From the NCBI GenBank assembly GCA_003153055.1, contig PMBV01000398.1, positions 1 through 46,741 on the forward strand: a DNA stretch of 46,741 bases, in the 5' to 3' direction. Within the stretch, counting starts at the first letter, position 1. Each line of letters begins with the position of its first letter. A program made the translations under genes and the position numbers. The notes under the pieces were generated by a model. That model was not told where the DNA came from, did no database searches, and was given only the letters and a program-made list of their open reading frames with translations. This stretch comes from Myxococcales bacterium (GTDB taxonomy: Bacteria; Myxococcota; Myxococcia; Myxococcales; Myxococcaceae). Shown here piece by piece: positions 1 through 8,419 of the stretch.

Positions 1-342
1 ACCGCCGGAGTTGTTCCCACCGCCGGTGTTGCCTCCTGGGCAAGTCTGGCCGCCGGGCACACAGGCGGTGCCCCAGGAGACGGCCTGGCAGTAATACCCC
101 TGGCCCTCATTGGAGGCAGTCCAGCCGCAGCTCTCGCCGACGTGCCCGTCGCAGGCACTGGTGCTGTTCCCCGTGTACACCCACGCGGAGGGATTACACG
201 CGCCGACGCCGCCGTCGTTGGCGGTGGGCGTCGTCCCGATGACGCCCCTGTCGCAGGCAGCGGTGAGCAGCACTGTCAGTGGGACCCTCTTCACGAGGAA
301 ACGCAACAGGGAATCCAGACGTACGGCGTCCTTCGGAGTCAT
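1..342 (-). CDS. Cys-rich lipoprotein, C-terminus outside window
   Basis: The reading frame is open from an ATG at 342 to the window edge (114 codons seen). The start is supported by the purine-rich AGGTGA about 4 bases upstream. The N-terminus has basic residues, a short hydrophobic stretch and a lipobox LTAAC with the acylated Cys at residue 30, so it should be a lipoprotein. The mature part is rich in Cys, Gly, Trp and Asn, with evenly spaced Cys that look disulfide-bonded, and it runs into a GGN/GGG linker just before the edge. I do not recognise the Cys-rich module. It is divergent from the SDR gene at 584. Function unknown. Confidence 0.68.
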   Translation of the reverse strand, partial: MTPKDAVRLDSLLRFLVKRVPLTVLLTAACDRGVIGTTPTANDGGVGACNPSAWVYTGNSTSACDGHVGESCGWTASNEGQGYYCQAVSWGTACVPGGQTCPGGNTGGGNNSGG

Positions 343-583
343 TCGTCACCTCGAGCAGAGAAATCGGCGTGGATTTGCACGCGGTGGACCAGGAAACTCC
401 GGGTGGAACCCTCCAGAACGACACGGGACGCTGCCGTCGCGGTGATCCACGAGATCACCCTGGGATGATCGGGTGGATCGCTTCCGTGGCTTCGCTGCCG
501 CCTGGCGATTACATGGCTCGCACACCTTGGGGTTCAACAGCGTCGCGACCATGAGCCGCGACATCGTGCAGGAGAGGTCCGCC

Positions 584-1582
584 GTGAACGTGCTGATAGT
601 GGGTGGCAGTGGTTTGTTGGGGACGTTCGCGGTGCGGGAAGCCCTCGCGCGAGGCCACACGGTGACCGCCCTTGCCCGTGGGCAGCCAGATTCCACCGAG
701 CCGGTTCGGTGGCTCCGCGGCGACCTCCACCACATGTCCGAAGAGGAGCTCCGGGCCGCCGTCTCTGGCCAGGACGCCGTGGTGTATGCGATGGGGCTCG
801 ACGACCGAGAAACCCACCCGCGGCCATCATACCCAGTATTCTACGAGGACCACGTCACCGTTTGCCTCTCGGTGCTCCGGGCGTCGCGGGAGGCCGGGGC
901 GCGGAAGTTCGTGGTGCTCGGCAGCTACTTCACCCACTTCGACGAGCGTCTCCCTGAGCTGAACCTCTCGGCCCATCATCCGTATATTCGCTCCCGGCGC
1001 GACCAGCGGCAGGCCGTCATCGAGGAGGCCCGACCGGGGTTCGACACCTACGTCCTCGAGCTGCCCTACATCATCGGCTCGCTGCCCGGGCGCGTCCCAC
1101 CCTGGTCCTTCCTGTTCTCCATGCTGGCTGGCCGGGGGAAGCTCGCCTTCTTCTTCGGCCGAGGGGGAACCGCGGCGGTGACCGCGCTCCAGGTGGCCCA
1201 GGCAGCGATGGGAGCGCTCGAGCCCGGGGTCCCCAGCCAGGCCTACGCTCTGGGCGGCGTGAACTGGTCCTGGCCCGAGTGGGCCGAGCGCTTCTTCACG
1301 GTCTCCCACGAGCGCAAGGCCCTCGCGGCCATTCCCCGCGCCCTGTTCGCCTTCTTCGGGCTCCTCTCGTCGCTGCTGCTGCGCCTCCGCGGCCGGGAGC
1401 GAGGGCTGTCCATCAGCCGCTTCGCCGAGCTCCAGTACCGCGACGCCTTCGTCGACCCCGCGCCTGCCCAGCTGGCTTTGGGGTACCCCCACGACGACTA
1501 CGACCGGGCGCTGGCGGAGCAAATCCGAGAGTGGATGGCGCTCCGGCGCCCTCGTTCGTCGGCCGCGCTGACTCCCGCTTGA
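584..1582 (+). CDS. Atypical NAD(P)-binding SDR / epimerase-like protein
   Basis: A 332-residue protein of the extended/atypical SDR type. The GTG at 584 is chosen because GGAGAGG lies 6 bases upstream and the Rossmann strand starts immediately after it (VLIVGGSGLLG, a GxxGxxG dinucleotide-binding loop). An upstream in-frame ATG at 473 would add 37 residues with no domain. The usual YxxxK catalytic pair is not clear: the best candidate near residue 140 reads YIRSR, with Arg in place of Lys, so it may be a binding protein or a non-classical reductase. A hydrophobic patch near residues 245-260 (FAFFGLLSSLLL) could touch membrane. It stands alone, so substrate cannot be inferred from neighbours. 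Confidence 0.85.
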   Translation: MNVLIVGGSGLLGTFAVREALARGHTVTALARGQPDSTEPVRWLRGDLHHMSEEELRAAVSGQDAVVYAMGLDDRETHPRPSYPVFYEDHVTVCLSVLRASREAGARKFVVLGSYFTHFDERLPELNLSAHHPYIRSRRDQRQAVIEEARPGFDTYVLELPYIIGSLPGRVPPWSFLFSMLAGRGKLAFFFGRGGTAAVTALQVAQAAMGALEPGVPSQAYALGGVNWSWPEWAERFFTVSHERKALAAIPRALFAFFGLLSSLLLRLRGRERGLSISRFAELQYRDAFVDPAPAQLALGYPHDDYDRALAEQIREWMALRRPRSSAALTPA

Positions 1583-1796
1583 GCACGAACGTCGCGTGGA
1601 GTTGTCTGGCCTGGTGCAGTGGGATTCGCCTGTTCACACCTGTGCACACTCTCCGTACTTAGTTGTTAAGACTGACAAATGCGCAGACGTCCTTGACCCG
1701 ACCGCGTCGCTCGTTGCTCTATGTATGGAGTCAGAAGCGAGGCGGGAACGGTGTTCCGTTGCGGGCCGGTCGGTCAGCGTGGAAATGAGGACGAAC

Positions 1797-2075
1797 ATGA
1801 TGCAGAGGAAGCGAGCAGCACCTGTGGCACGAGAGCTCGACTCGCGGGCTCGGAGAATGCGGCGCCCGGCCATGCCGACGCGGCCAGTGGTGCAGGTACG
1901 GCACGGCGGCCGAGTCGACCCGGAGACGGCGCTTCCACAGGTCGCGGCACCGGAGTCTGAGCTCGCCGACGAGCTCCTGCTGATTGAGATGCGGCTCTTG
2001 TCGGCCCTGAGGCATCGCGAGGCGGCCTCGAGCCCCAAGGCGAAGATCGTCGCGGCGCTTCGGAAGAAGGGGTGA
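1797..2075 (+). CDS. Small basic hypothetical protein
   Basis: A 92-residue protein. ATG 1797 is preceded by GAGGA with a 5-base spacer. The N-terminal half is Arg-rich and probably disordered, while the last 35 residues look like an amphipathic helix (acidic, Leu-rich, then Lys/Arg). The in-frame extension upstream to 1596 contains unlike sequence and is probably non-coding. I know no family for it. It sits between the SDR gene and the 3' end of the CoA-transferase gene on the other strand, and could be a small nucleic-acid-binding or regulatory protein. That is only a guess from composition. Confidence 0.42.
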   Translation: MMQRKRAAPVARELDSRARRMRRPAMPTRPVVQVRHGGRVDPETALPQVAAPESELADELLLIEMRLLSALRHREAASSPKAKIVAALRKKG

Positions 2076-2103
2076 CGCGCGAGCTTGACGGCGGATGAGG
2101 ATG

Positions 2104-3837
2104 CTAGGGGACGGCAGCCTCGCCGCCCCAGCGGAGCCTGAAGCCCTCGCCCGTCACCAGGGCGCGATCGAGCACGCGGGGCTCTCCGCCTGCAGGCAGG
2201 GCAATGGCCATCGGACAGACATCGAGGATGTCGCGACGCACGTCGACCCCGGGCATCACCGCGACCAGCTCCAACCCACGTTCGGTCAGCCGGAAGTGCC
2301 CCAGATGGGTCACGTAGTGGACACGCTGTCCTCGCCGGAGGGCCTCACGGCCGCTGAAGGTCACCTCGTCGACCTGCTTGACGAACTTGGGCTTGCCCCC
2401 GGGCGCCGCCATCACCTGGCCGCCTCGCACTTCGACCTTGGCGCCGAACGTGAGCGAGCCGACGAAGACGATGTTTTTCGCCGCGCGGCAGAGGTCGGGC
2501 AGGCCGCCCGGGCCCACGTAGTCGTTCATGGTCGGGCCCCGGCGAGACACGTTGACGTTGCCCTGCTCGTCGACCTGCAGGAGCCCGAGGATGGTGGTGT
2601 CGAGGCGCTCGAATATCTCGTGGAACAGGCGCGCCGAGGTCTCCACCCGGGTCGGGTTGATTGCGCTGCCGAAGAAGATGCCCGGCGAGGGGAGGCCCCC
2701 GACCACTCCTGTCTCGGAACAGAACTCGACGTCGTTGAACAGCCCGCCCTCGTAGATGACCCGGCAGACCTCTTCGGGGTGGCCGACGCCCACGTTCACC
2801 ATCGTCCCCGGGCGGGCCACGGAGGAGAACACCTGGGCGCCCAGCCGGGCCAAGACGTTGTCGGCCTGCGATCGCCGGGGGGTGATGCCGAGGAGCCGGT
2901 TGACCTGGCGAACCCGGGCAATCATCTCAGGCAGGTCCTCGTGGGCTCCCGCGGTCAGGCCCACCCAGTGCTTTCGCTGGGGGACCATCATCGTCTGCTC
3001 GGCGTCGGGGTCGACGACGATGGCGTCGACCTCTTCGGCGCGGAGGAAAATCTCCTCTTCGCGCTTGGGCACGATGCCCGAGACGATGGCGATGGCCAGC
3101 CCGCCGTTGCGCCGCGCCGCCAGCGCCCCCTCCCGCGCCTCGGTGAGCACACTGGCCCCCCGGGCGTACAGGTTGCCTTCCGCGTCGGCCGAGGGCACCC
3201 CGAGAATGGCTCGATCGATCCTCGGCAGCGTGATGCGAAGCTGGTCACCCTCAGGCGTGATGAGGTCGGTCTTCACCAGGCTCGGACCGGTGCGCGCGTC
3301 GAGGAACGTGCCCACCCCGGTGGCCGTCAGCGACGAGGGCTCGCCTCGCCCCTGCGCCTCGATGGCGAGCGCCGCGCTGCCCAGCGGCACCGCTTGGAGC
3401 TCCAGGGCTCCCTGCTCGGCCAGCCGCAGCTGCGCCTTCATGGTCTCGAAGTGCGACGACACCATTCGGGTGATGAGCCCACGGTGCCCCAGCTCCTCGA
3501 GTGTCCCCGGCACCTTTCCCCGGCTCCCCTGAGCTCCCAACGCGACCCAGGTGAGCCCTCGCGGATGACCCGTCTCGAGAAAGAGGTCGCGCAGAGTGAG
3601 ATACAGGAGCCGACACCGCGCGTTGCCCGCCATTCCGCTCGACACCACCGTCGAGCCGTCGGGTATCAACCGTGCCGCCTCTTTGGCCGAGACGAACTTC
3701 GGACCCAAGCCCTTTGGCCTGCGGTTCACGTCGTACCGATTCCAGCCGAGACGCCAGTTCACCAACTGGCCAATGATTCCAAGTGATTTCAACGGACTCG
3801 AACTTCGTACTCTCATGAGTGCCTCTGATTTCGACAT
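2104..3837 (-). CDS. Family I CoA-transferase / acyl-CoA hydrolase-like protein
   Basis: A 577-residue protein with two CoA-transferase-type halves, as in propionate/acetate CoA-transferase (PCT/YdiF) proteins. The N-terminal half has a DGSTVVSSG loop (residues 60-68), and the second half has SETGVVGG (residues 374-381), where Glu375 fits the Glu that forms the glutamyl-CoA thioester in this family. Such enzymes move CoA between short-chain acids. The ATG at 3837 has no good ribosome site; a second ATG at 3816 has AGAGG upstream and may be the real start. A near-perfect 16-base palindrome lies 25 bases before 3837. Acid substrate unknown. Confidence 0.86.
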   Translation of the reverse strand: MSKSEALMRVRSSSPLKSLGIIGQLVNWRLGWNRYDVNRRPKGLGPKFVSAKEAARLIPDGSTVVSSGMAGNARCRLLYLTLRDLFLETGHPRGLTWVALGAQGSRGKVPGTLEELGHRGLITRMVSSHFETMKAQLRLAEQGALELQAVPLGSAALAIEAQGRGEPSSLTATGVGTFLDARTGPSLVKTDLITPEGDQLRITLPRIDRAILGVPSADAEGNLYARGASVLTEAREGALAARRNGGLAIAIVSGIVPKREEEIFLRAEEVDAIVVDPDAEQTMMVPQRKHWVGLTAGAHEDLPEMIARVRQVNRLLGITPRRSQADNVLARLGAQVFSSVARPGTMVNVGVGHPEEVCRVIYEGGLFNDVEFCSETGVVGGLPSPGIFFGSAINPTRVETSARLFHEIFERLDTTILGLLQVDEQGNVNVSRRGPTMNDYVGPGGLPDLCRAAKNIVFVGSLTFGAKVEVRGGQVMAAPGGKPKFVKQVDEVTFSGREALRRGQRVHYVTHLGHFRLTERGLELVAVMPGVDVRRDILDVCPMAIALPAGGEPRVLDRALVTGEGFRLRWGGEAAVP

Positions 3838-3861
3838 GGTGCGTCATGAGACCTAGCACTG

Positions 3862-3877
3862 TTGATTCTAGAGTCAA
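3862..3877. promoter_or_regulatory. Operator-like palindrome upstream of CoA-transferase gene
   Basis: TTGATTCTAGAGTCAA is a 16-base inverted repeat centred on TCTAGA, with one mismatched pair. It stands in the divergent gap, 25 bases before the CoA-transferase start, and is AT-richer than its surroundings. Position and symmetry suit a dimeric repressor. The regulator is not in this window. Confidence 0.4.
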
Positions 3878-4070
3878 TAGGCGTGGGTCGATAACGCCTC
3901 CTCGAGGGCGGTGCGTTTCGTGTCGAAGAGGTGGCGTGAGCTCCGTGAAGAGCTCGAAGAACGTGTGCGGATGTACCCCGAGGAGTTCAGCTTCACCTCG
4001 GACTCTGTCAGGATCGATGCGACGAAGGTGGGCGAGCACGGACGTGTTTCAATTGAAGGCAACGAGGAGA

Positions 4071-5786
4071 ATGGTCGCGGTCGCCGCGGTGGTCGTCGCT
4101 CTGGTGCCGGCCCCGATGCTGGGCGCCGATATCGTCGACCTGCAGCCATTCAAGGGTGTCTCCACAGCGAGGGTGAGCGTGGGGCCCTCCGCGGGAGCGA
4201 CACTCACCCTCATCAACCTCAACCCCGAAGTCGGCGTGTGGTTCGTGCTCGAGGTGGTTCCCGCCGCCGGCAAGCGTCAGCGCTACCACCTCGAGAACCC
4301 GGCACGAGCCGTTCAATCCGTATCACTCGACGAGCGCTTCCCCGAGAGCCTTGTCCTCTCGAACCCCGACGGCGTCTCCACGTGCAATGTGCTCGAGAAG
4401 AGAGATGGCAAGCAGCCCGAGCTGGAGACGGCGCGGGCCGCGAAGGACCCCTACGTTCCAATCTGCGGGGGGCGCCTGTACCTCCTCAACAAGACCGAGG
4501 GACACGAATCGAAGAAGGAGCGAGCGGTCGAGTTCCTGCGCAGCTATGTCTGGGGTGGCGAGAGAATCACGACGTTCGCCAAGGAGGCGTACTTCAAAGA
4601 CTCCGAGTTGCTCAGCTCGGAGGTCCTGCAAGGCGAGCCCACGCCCCCAGAGAAGGCCGTCGTCCCAGCCGCGGGAGCGCCCGTGCCAGCGCTGCTCGAC
4701 GCCGCCTATTCGCAGGCCTCGCTCACGCCCACCGACTTCGGCATCGAGCTCGAGGGCGTGCCCTCGGGGAAGCCCATGCTGGCTGGGGTGTGGCATCGCG
4801 CCGCCAACGACCCCGACGTGTTCTTCAGCCTCATCGAGCCGAGGCTCGTCGACAAACGAATCTTGAGCAGCCGGCTCGACCGCGTGGGCCGGCTCGACCG
4901 GGTCGAATCGGCCGCGCTGACCTACCTGGTGGCCTTCGACCTGAGCGCCTTCGAGGTGGCCTACGCGCTGGGCACCGAGCACCCCAGGCTGACGTGGGCT
5001 CCCAAGACGCCGACGAAGATGCGCGACAGCCACCTTCCCGGGCCAGACGGCATCGGGACCATCGAGCCGCTGGTGTCGACGGGCATGGTGCCGCCGGGCG
5101 TGCGCTCTCGGGTCTCGGCCGCGTTCACCAGCGGCTTCAAGCGCGAGCATGGGGCCTTCATGTATGGGCCGCTGGCCGCGATCAATCACGCGAGCCATTA
5201 TGGCTTCATCGCCAACGGAGTCGTCTTCAGCGCCCTCCAGCCCGGGCTCGCCACCATCATCGTTAGGAGCGACGGACAGCTCGAGTTGAAGACCTGGACG
5301 GAGGCCGACAACGCCAGCCTTTCTACCATTCGCCACGCGAGGCAGAACGGCGTCGCGCTCATCGACACCGATGCGCAGACAGGCGCCCCCGAGCCTGGCC
5401 CCTACGTGAATCAATGGGGAGCGGGCAACTGGTCGGGCTCAGTCGAAGGGGAGCAACGGGCGCTGCGCTCCGGGCTCTGTCTCCAGGAGGTCGAGGGGCG
5501 GCGCTATCTCATCTATGGCTACTTCTCGAGCGTCACGCCCAGCGCGATGGCCCGGGTGTTTCAGGCCTACCGCTGCCAGTATGCGCTCCACCTTGACATG
5601 AATGCGCTGGAGCACACCTACCTCGCGCTGTACCACGACCAGAGCACGTCGTTCGCGGTCGAGCACCTCATCACCGGCATGAACGTGCTCGACGCGGTCG
5701 TGGGTGGCCGCGTCGCCCCGCGTTTCGTCGCCGAGCCAGACAATCGAGACTTCTTCTACGTGTGGAGGAAGGGGCGCGCTCAGTGA
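4071..5786 (+). CDS. Secreted protein, possibly phosphodiester-glycosidase-like
   Basis: A 571-residue protein beginning with a signal peptide (MVAVAAVVVALVPAPMLGA, cleavage near residue 19). ATG 4071 is used because the frame before about 4045 is not protein-like, but GAGGAG sits almost against it, so TTG 4053 or a nearby GTG could be the true start. The C-terminal 250 residues (FTSGFKREHG, a later glycine/strand core, then ALHLDMNALEH) recall the NAGPA/DUF2233 phosphodiester glycosidase fold, where a late LD motif lines the active site. This match is by eye and weak. The N-terminal 200 residues are unassigned. The gene is translationally coupled to the FGE-like gene through a GTGA overlap. 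Confidence 0.72.
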   Translation: MVAVAAVVVALVPAPMLGADIVDLQPFKGVSTARVSVGPSAGATLTLINLNPEVGVWFVLEVVPAAGKRQRYHLENPARAVQSVSLDERFPESLVLSNPDGVSTCNVLEKRDGKQPELETARAAKDPYVPICGGRLYLLNKTEGHESKKERAVEFLRSYVWGGERITTFAKEAYFKDSELLSSEVLQGEPTPPEKAVVPAAGAPVPALLDAAYSQASLTPTDFGIELEGVPSGKPMLAGVWHRAANDPDVFFSLIEPRLVDKRILSSRLDRVGRLDRVESAALTYLVAFDLSAFEVAYALGTEHPRLTWAPKTPTKMRDSHLPGPDGIGTIEPLVSTGMVPPGVRSRVSAAFTSGFKREHGAFMYGPLAAINHASHYGFIANGVVFSALQPGLATIIVRSDGQLELKTWTEADNASLSTIRHARQNGVALIDTDAQTGAPEPGPYVNQWGAGNWSGSVEGEQRALRSGLCLQEVEGRRYLIYGYFSSVTPSAMARVFQAYRCQYALHLDMNALEHTYLALYHDQSTSFAVEHLITGMNVLDAVVGGRVAPRFVAEPDNRDFFYVWRKGRAQ

Positions 5787-6814
5787 AGGCCGTCAGCTGG
5801 CGGCTGGCGATGACGGGCTCGCTCCTGGCCGTGCTGTCGGCGCCGTCGCTGGCCCGGGGCGACGAGCTCGAGGCGCAGCGGCTCGCCCTGTTGAAGCGCA
5901 TCGAGGAGTCCCATCACCCGACCGAGGCGCAGATGAAACGAGTGCGGGAGATTTTCGCCGCCTCGCCGCACATCGGCCAGGGCAACCCGGCGGTGACTCA
6001 TCACGCCGCGACGACGGAGGCGTGCCGGAAGAAGCTGGCCCACGAGGGTGTGACCTACGAGAACCCTCTCTTCGAGCGCGTCTGTGGAGCTCCGTACATG
6101 GCTCCGCTGTACGACCCCGACCGAGAAGGGCCGGAGGACGCCAAGGCCTGCATCGACCAGTTCGAGTTCCCCGATGTTCCCTGTGACTACCCGGTGGTCT
6201 GGGTGCGCGCCAAGGAGGCCGTCGAGCTGTGCGCCGCGCTGGGGAAACGCATCTGTGATGCCCACGAGTGGGAGGGCGCCTGCGAAGGGCGGTTGCTGGC
6301 ACCGGACTACGACTTCGCGCTCGCCAAGGGCCGACCCGAGGCTCAGGCGCAGACCGCGCTGGGCACCGCCCACAACAGACACTGGGCGCCCAAGAGGTCC
6401 TGGTCCTACGGGCCGGAGTTCAAGCGGGGCGTGTGCGCGCAGAGCTCGACCAAGGACGCCGCGTGCAACGGCGGCCAGTGGGAGACCTGTGGCTCGAACC
6501 ACTACCCGGTGGGCTTCTTTCCTGGCTGCAAGAGCCCGCTCGGCGTGTACGATCTCAACGGCAACGCCGCCGAGCACATGAACCTCCCGCTCGCCGAAGA
6601 CGCGCTCGCGAGCCGGGGCAGCACCACACTGGGCGTCTGTGAAATGAAGGGCAGCTGGTTCATCTGGGATTCGTTCCAGGCGCACCCCGACTGGTGCCGC
6701 TGGCGCGCCCCGAGTTGGCACTTCTGCCACGTGACCGACGCCGACAGCCACCGCAACTACCACCTGGGGTTCCGGTGCTGCAAGACACTGGAATCAACGC
6801 ACCAAGGCCCCTAG
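5783..6814 (+). CDS. Secreted FGE-sulfatase/SUMF1-domain protein
   Basis: A 343-residue protein. GTG 5783 overlaps the previous stop in GTGA and has GGAGGAAGGGG about 9 bases upstream. A signal peptide (VSWRLAMTGSLLAVLSAP) is followed by a helical spacer. The FGE-type domain follows: GKRICDAHEWEGAC near residue 155, VYDLNGNAAEH near residue 262, and a closing GFRCC. The family includes the formylglycine-generating enzyme but also many non-catalytic or iron-dependent relatives. Here the abundance of Cys argues for a disulfide-rich exported relative. The 3' end overlaps the convergent gene by 21 bases. Confidence 0.85.
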   Translation: MKAVSWRLAMTGSLLAVLSAPSLARGDELEAQRLALLKRIEESHHPTEAQMKRVREIFAASPHIGQGNPAVTHHAATTEACRKKLAHEGVTYENPLFERVCGAPYMAPLYDPDREGPEDAKACIDQFEFPDVPCDYPVVWVRAKEAVELCAALGKRICDAHEWEGACEGRLLAPDYDFALAKGRPEAQAQTALGTAHNRHWAPKRSWSYGPEFKRGVCAQSSTKDAACNGGQWETCGSNHYPVGFFPGCKSPLGVYDLNGNAAEHMNLPLAEDALASRGSTTLGVCEMKGSWFIWDSFQAHPDWCRWRAPSWHFCHVTDADSHRNYHLGFRCCKTLESTHQGP

Positions 6815-7690
6815 TCGGTCGCTGGGCATCGCCTCGAGGCACTGGCTCCGGCTGGGTTCGGTGCACAGGCGTGTCTTCGCGAGCGGTCCCTCGTCGCTCA
6901 GGAGCGGGGCCAGCGCCGGGTTCTTCAGCACCTCGGCCACCGAGCGCTGCGCTCCATCGACGAGCATCACCGCGCCGACCAGGCGAATTCCATGGCTGTA
7001 ATCGACATACGAGTTCGGGTGATACAGTGAGAGCGACTGGATCGGCCGGCCGTCTCGTTTGTGCCAGCCGTAGATGGCCACCCGCGCTGGGTTCCGCAAG
7101 AGCCTCTTGGTCGTCACCACGTCTTTCTTGTGGCCGCTGACCAGCTCACCGGGTGCCTTCCCTTTGAGCTGAGCGCTGATGAGCTCGTTGTGGCGACGGA
7201 AATACTCACTCGAGGTCATGTCAGGGCCCGCGGGGAGCGGCTCCGGCGCCAGGTGGATCCGTGATTTGCGGAAGATCTGCTCCACCATCCTCCGCGTGGG
7301 GAGCACGCAGTCGAAGCGATCGGCCACGAGCTGGGCCGTGATGGGGGTCATCGGAATCCGCACAAAGTCCTCGTCGGTTCCGATGGCGAGGTAGTCGGGC
7401 ATCACCCAGTAGCGGCCGCGGTGCCGGCGCCCGTCGGCCCCCTTGGCCACCACGTCGACCGGGCGGAGCTGGCGCAGGAACGAGGGGAGGTTCCCGAGCT
7501 GGAGCTGCTCCAGAATTTCGTGCTCCCGAGCGTCATCGCTCAGGTCTCGAAGTCGCTCGATGAACGCGCTCCCGGTGGCGGCCTCCTGCGGCCGCTCGGG
7601 AATCACCGCGTGGCGAACCTCGTCGGGCCGTGGTGCGAGGGGTACTCGCTGCGTCAGCCAGGGCACGAGGAGCAGGACCATGGTCGTCAA
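6794..7690 (-). CDS. Conserved secreted protein of unknown function
   Basis: A 298-residue protein. TTG 7690 is used because AGAGG lies 7 bases upstream; an ATG at 7681 is the alternative. A short hydrophobic N-terminus (MVLLLVPWL) suggests export. The body contains blocks that look conserved: RYWVMPDYLAIGTDEDF, then a GHKKDVV stretch, then YHPNSYVDYSHGIRLV. These would suit an enzyme or binding protein with buried His/Asp/Lys, but I cannot name the family. It converges on the FGE-like gene with a 21-base overlap. Two genes that share their 3' ends across strands may affect each other's transcripts. Confidence 0.75.
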   Translation of the reverse strand: MTTMVLLLVPWLTQRVPLAPRPDEVRHAVIPERPQEAATGSAFIERLRDLSDDAREHEILEQLQLGNLPSFLRQLRPVDVVAKGADGRRHRGRYWVMPDYLAIGTDEDFVRIPMTPITAQLVADRFDCVLPTRRMVEQIFRKSRIHLAPEPLPAGPDMTSSEYFRRHNELISAQLKGKAPGELVSGHKKDVVTTKRLLRNPARVAIYGWHKRDGRPIQSLSLYHPNSYVDYSHGIRLVGAVMLVDGAQRSVAEVLKNPALAPLLSDEGPLAKTRLCTEPSRSQCLEAMPSDRLGALVR

Positions 7691-7840
7691 GGCAGTACCT
7701 CTGTTCTCGAAGGCGGTGGGCCCGAGATGCGACCAGCGACGTGTAGTGTCGGGTCTAAGAGACTCTGGTGAGTCGAGTCAAGCCCCAGGGGCACGATGGT
7801 GTGTGTGCATGGGGGTTCGAGCTCCGCGGCCGTGGCCCAG

Positions 7841-8419
7841 TCACAACCTCACCGACACGCCCAGCGCCGCCATGAAGTACGAGCTGATGGCAACGCCAGC
7901 GTATGGGACCGGCAGAATGAAGCGCCCGACGAGCGTCACGCGCTCCGAGAGACGCACGCCGAGCAGGGCGGTGAGGCCGAAGGTGAGCTCCGCGGCATCG
8001 GCCTGGTAGACGCCGGAGACACCGCGGCCCGCGTCGGTCAACGTGCCGCGCATGACGAGTCTCGTCCACCCCGCGAAGCCTTGCACCCCCACCAACAGCC
8101 GGCGCGAGGGGAGCAGTCGCACGGTGTGCCCGACGACGCCGAAGACCTCGACTCGGTGGTTCGAGCCGGTCATGACCGCGGGCACGAGATAGGCCGCGCT
8201 CAGTGCGTAGGGCTCGTTCTGGTAGCCCGCCAGAAGGCCGACCTCGAGCGTCCCGCTGCCCCCGGCTGTCTCCCACACTCGCCAGCCCGCGGTGGCGCCG
8301 AGCAGACCCCCGAGTGCGGTGCGACTGCCGTTGCCATAGGCGAAGTCCAGCTCCAGGTCGAAGCGCGGCCCCGGGACCTGCCCCGAGACCAGCAGCGCCA
8401 TGACGAACGCGGCGCTCAC
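7841..8419 (-). CDS. Outer-membrane beta-barrel-like protein
   Basis: A 192-residue protein. GTG 8419 overlaps the stop of the esterase gene in GTGA, so the two are translationally coupled; longer upstream readings of this frame are the esterase gene's shadow. A short hydrophobic leader (VSAAFVMALLVSG) is followed by alternating amphipathic strands ending in aromatic or Val/Leu residues (FDLELDFAYGNG, GTLEVGLLAGYQ, FILPVPYAGVAISSYFMA), and the last residues are VSVRL. This suits an 8-10-stranded barrel in the outer membrane. No family is recognised; with the esterase it may form a surface lipid-processing pair. Confidence 0.7.
   Translation of the reverse strand: MSAAFVMALLVSGQVPGPRFDLELDFAYGNGSRTALGGLLGATAGWRVWETAGGSGTLEVGLLAGYQNEPYALSAAYLVPAVMTGSNHRVEVFGVVGHTVRLLPSRRLLVGVQGFAGWTRLVMRGTLTDAGRGVSGVYQADAAELTFGLTALLGVRLSERVTLVGRFILPVPYAGVAISSYFMAALGVSVRL

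Noticed and set aside
2095..3786. A 563-codon open frame on the plus strand
   Set aside because: It is antisense to the CoA-transferase gene, rich in His/Arg/Asp as typical shadows in GC-rich DNA, and has no motif.
3819..4070. Extension of the secreted glycosidase-like protein to 3819
   Set aside because: The extra residues are Cys/Arg/Ser-rich and would bury the signal peptide.
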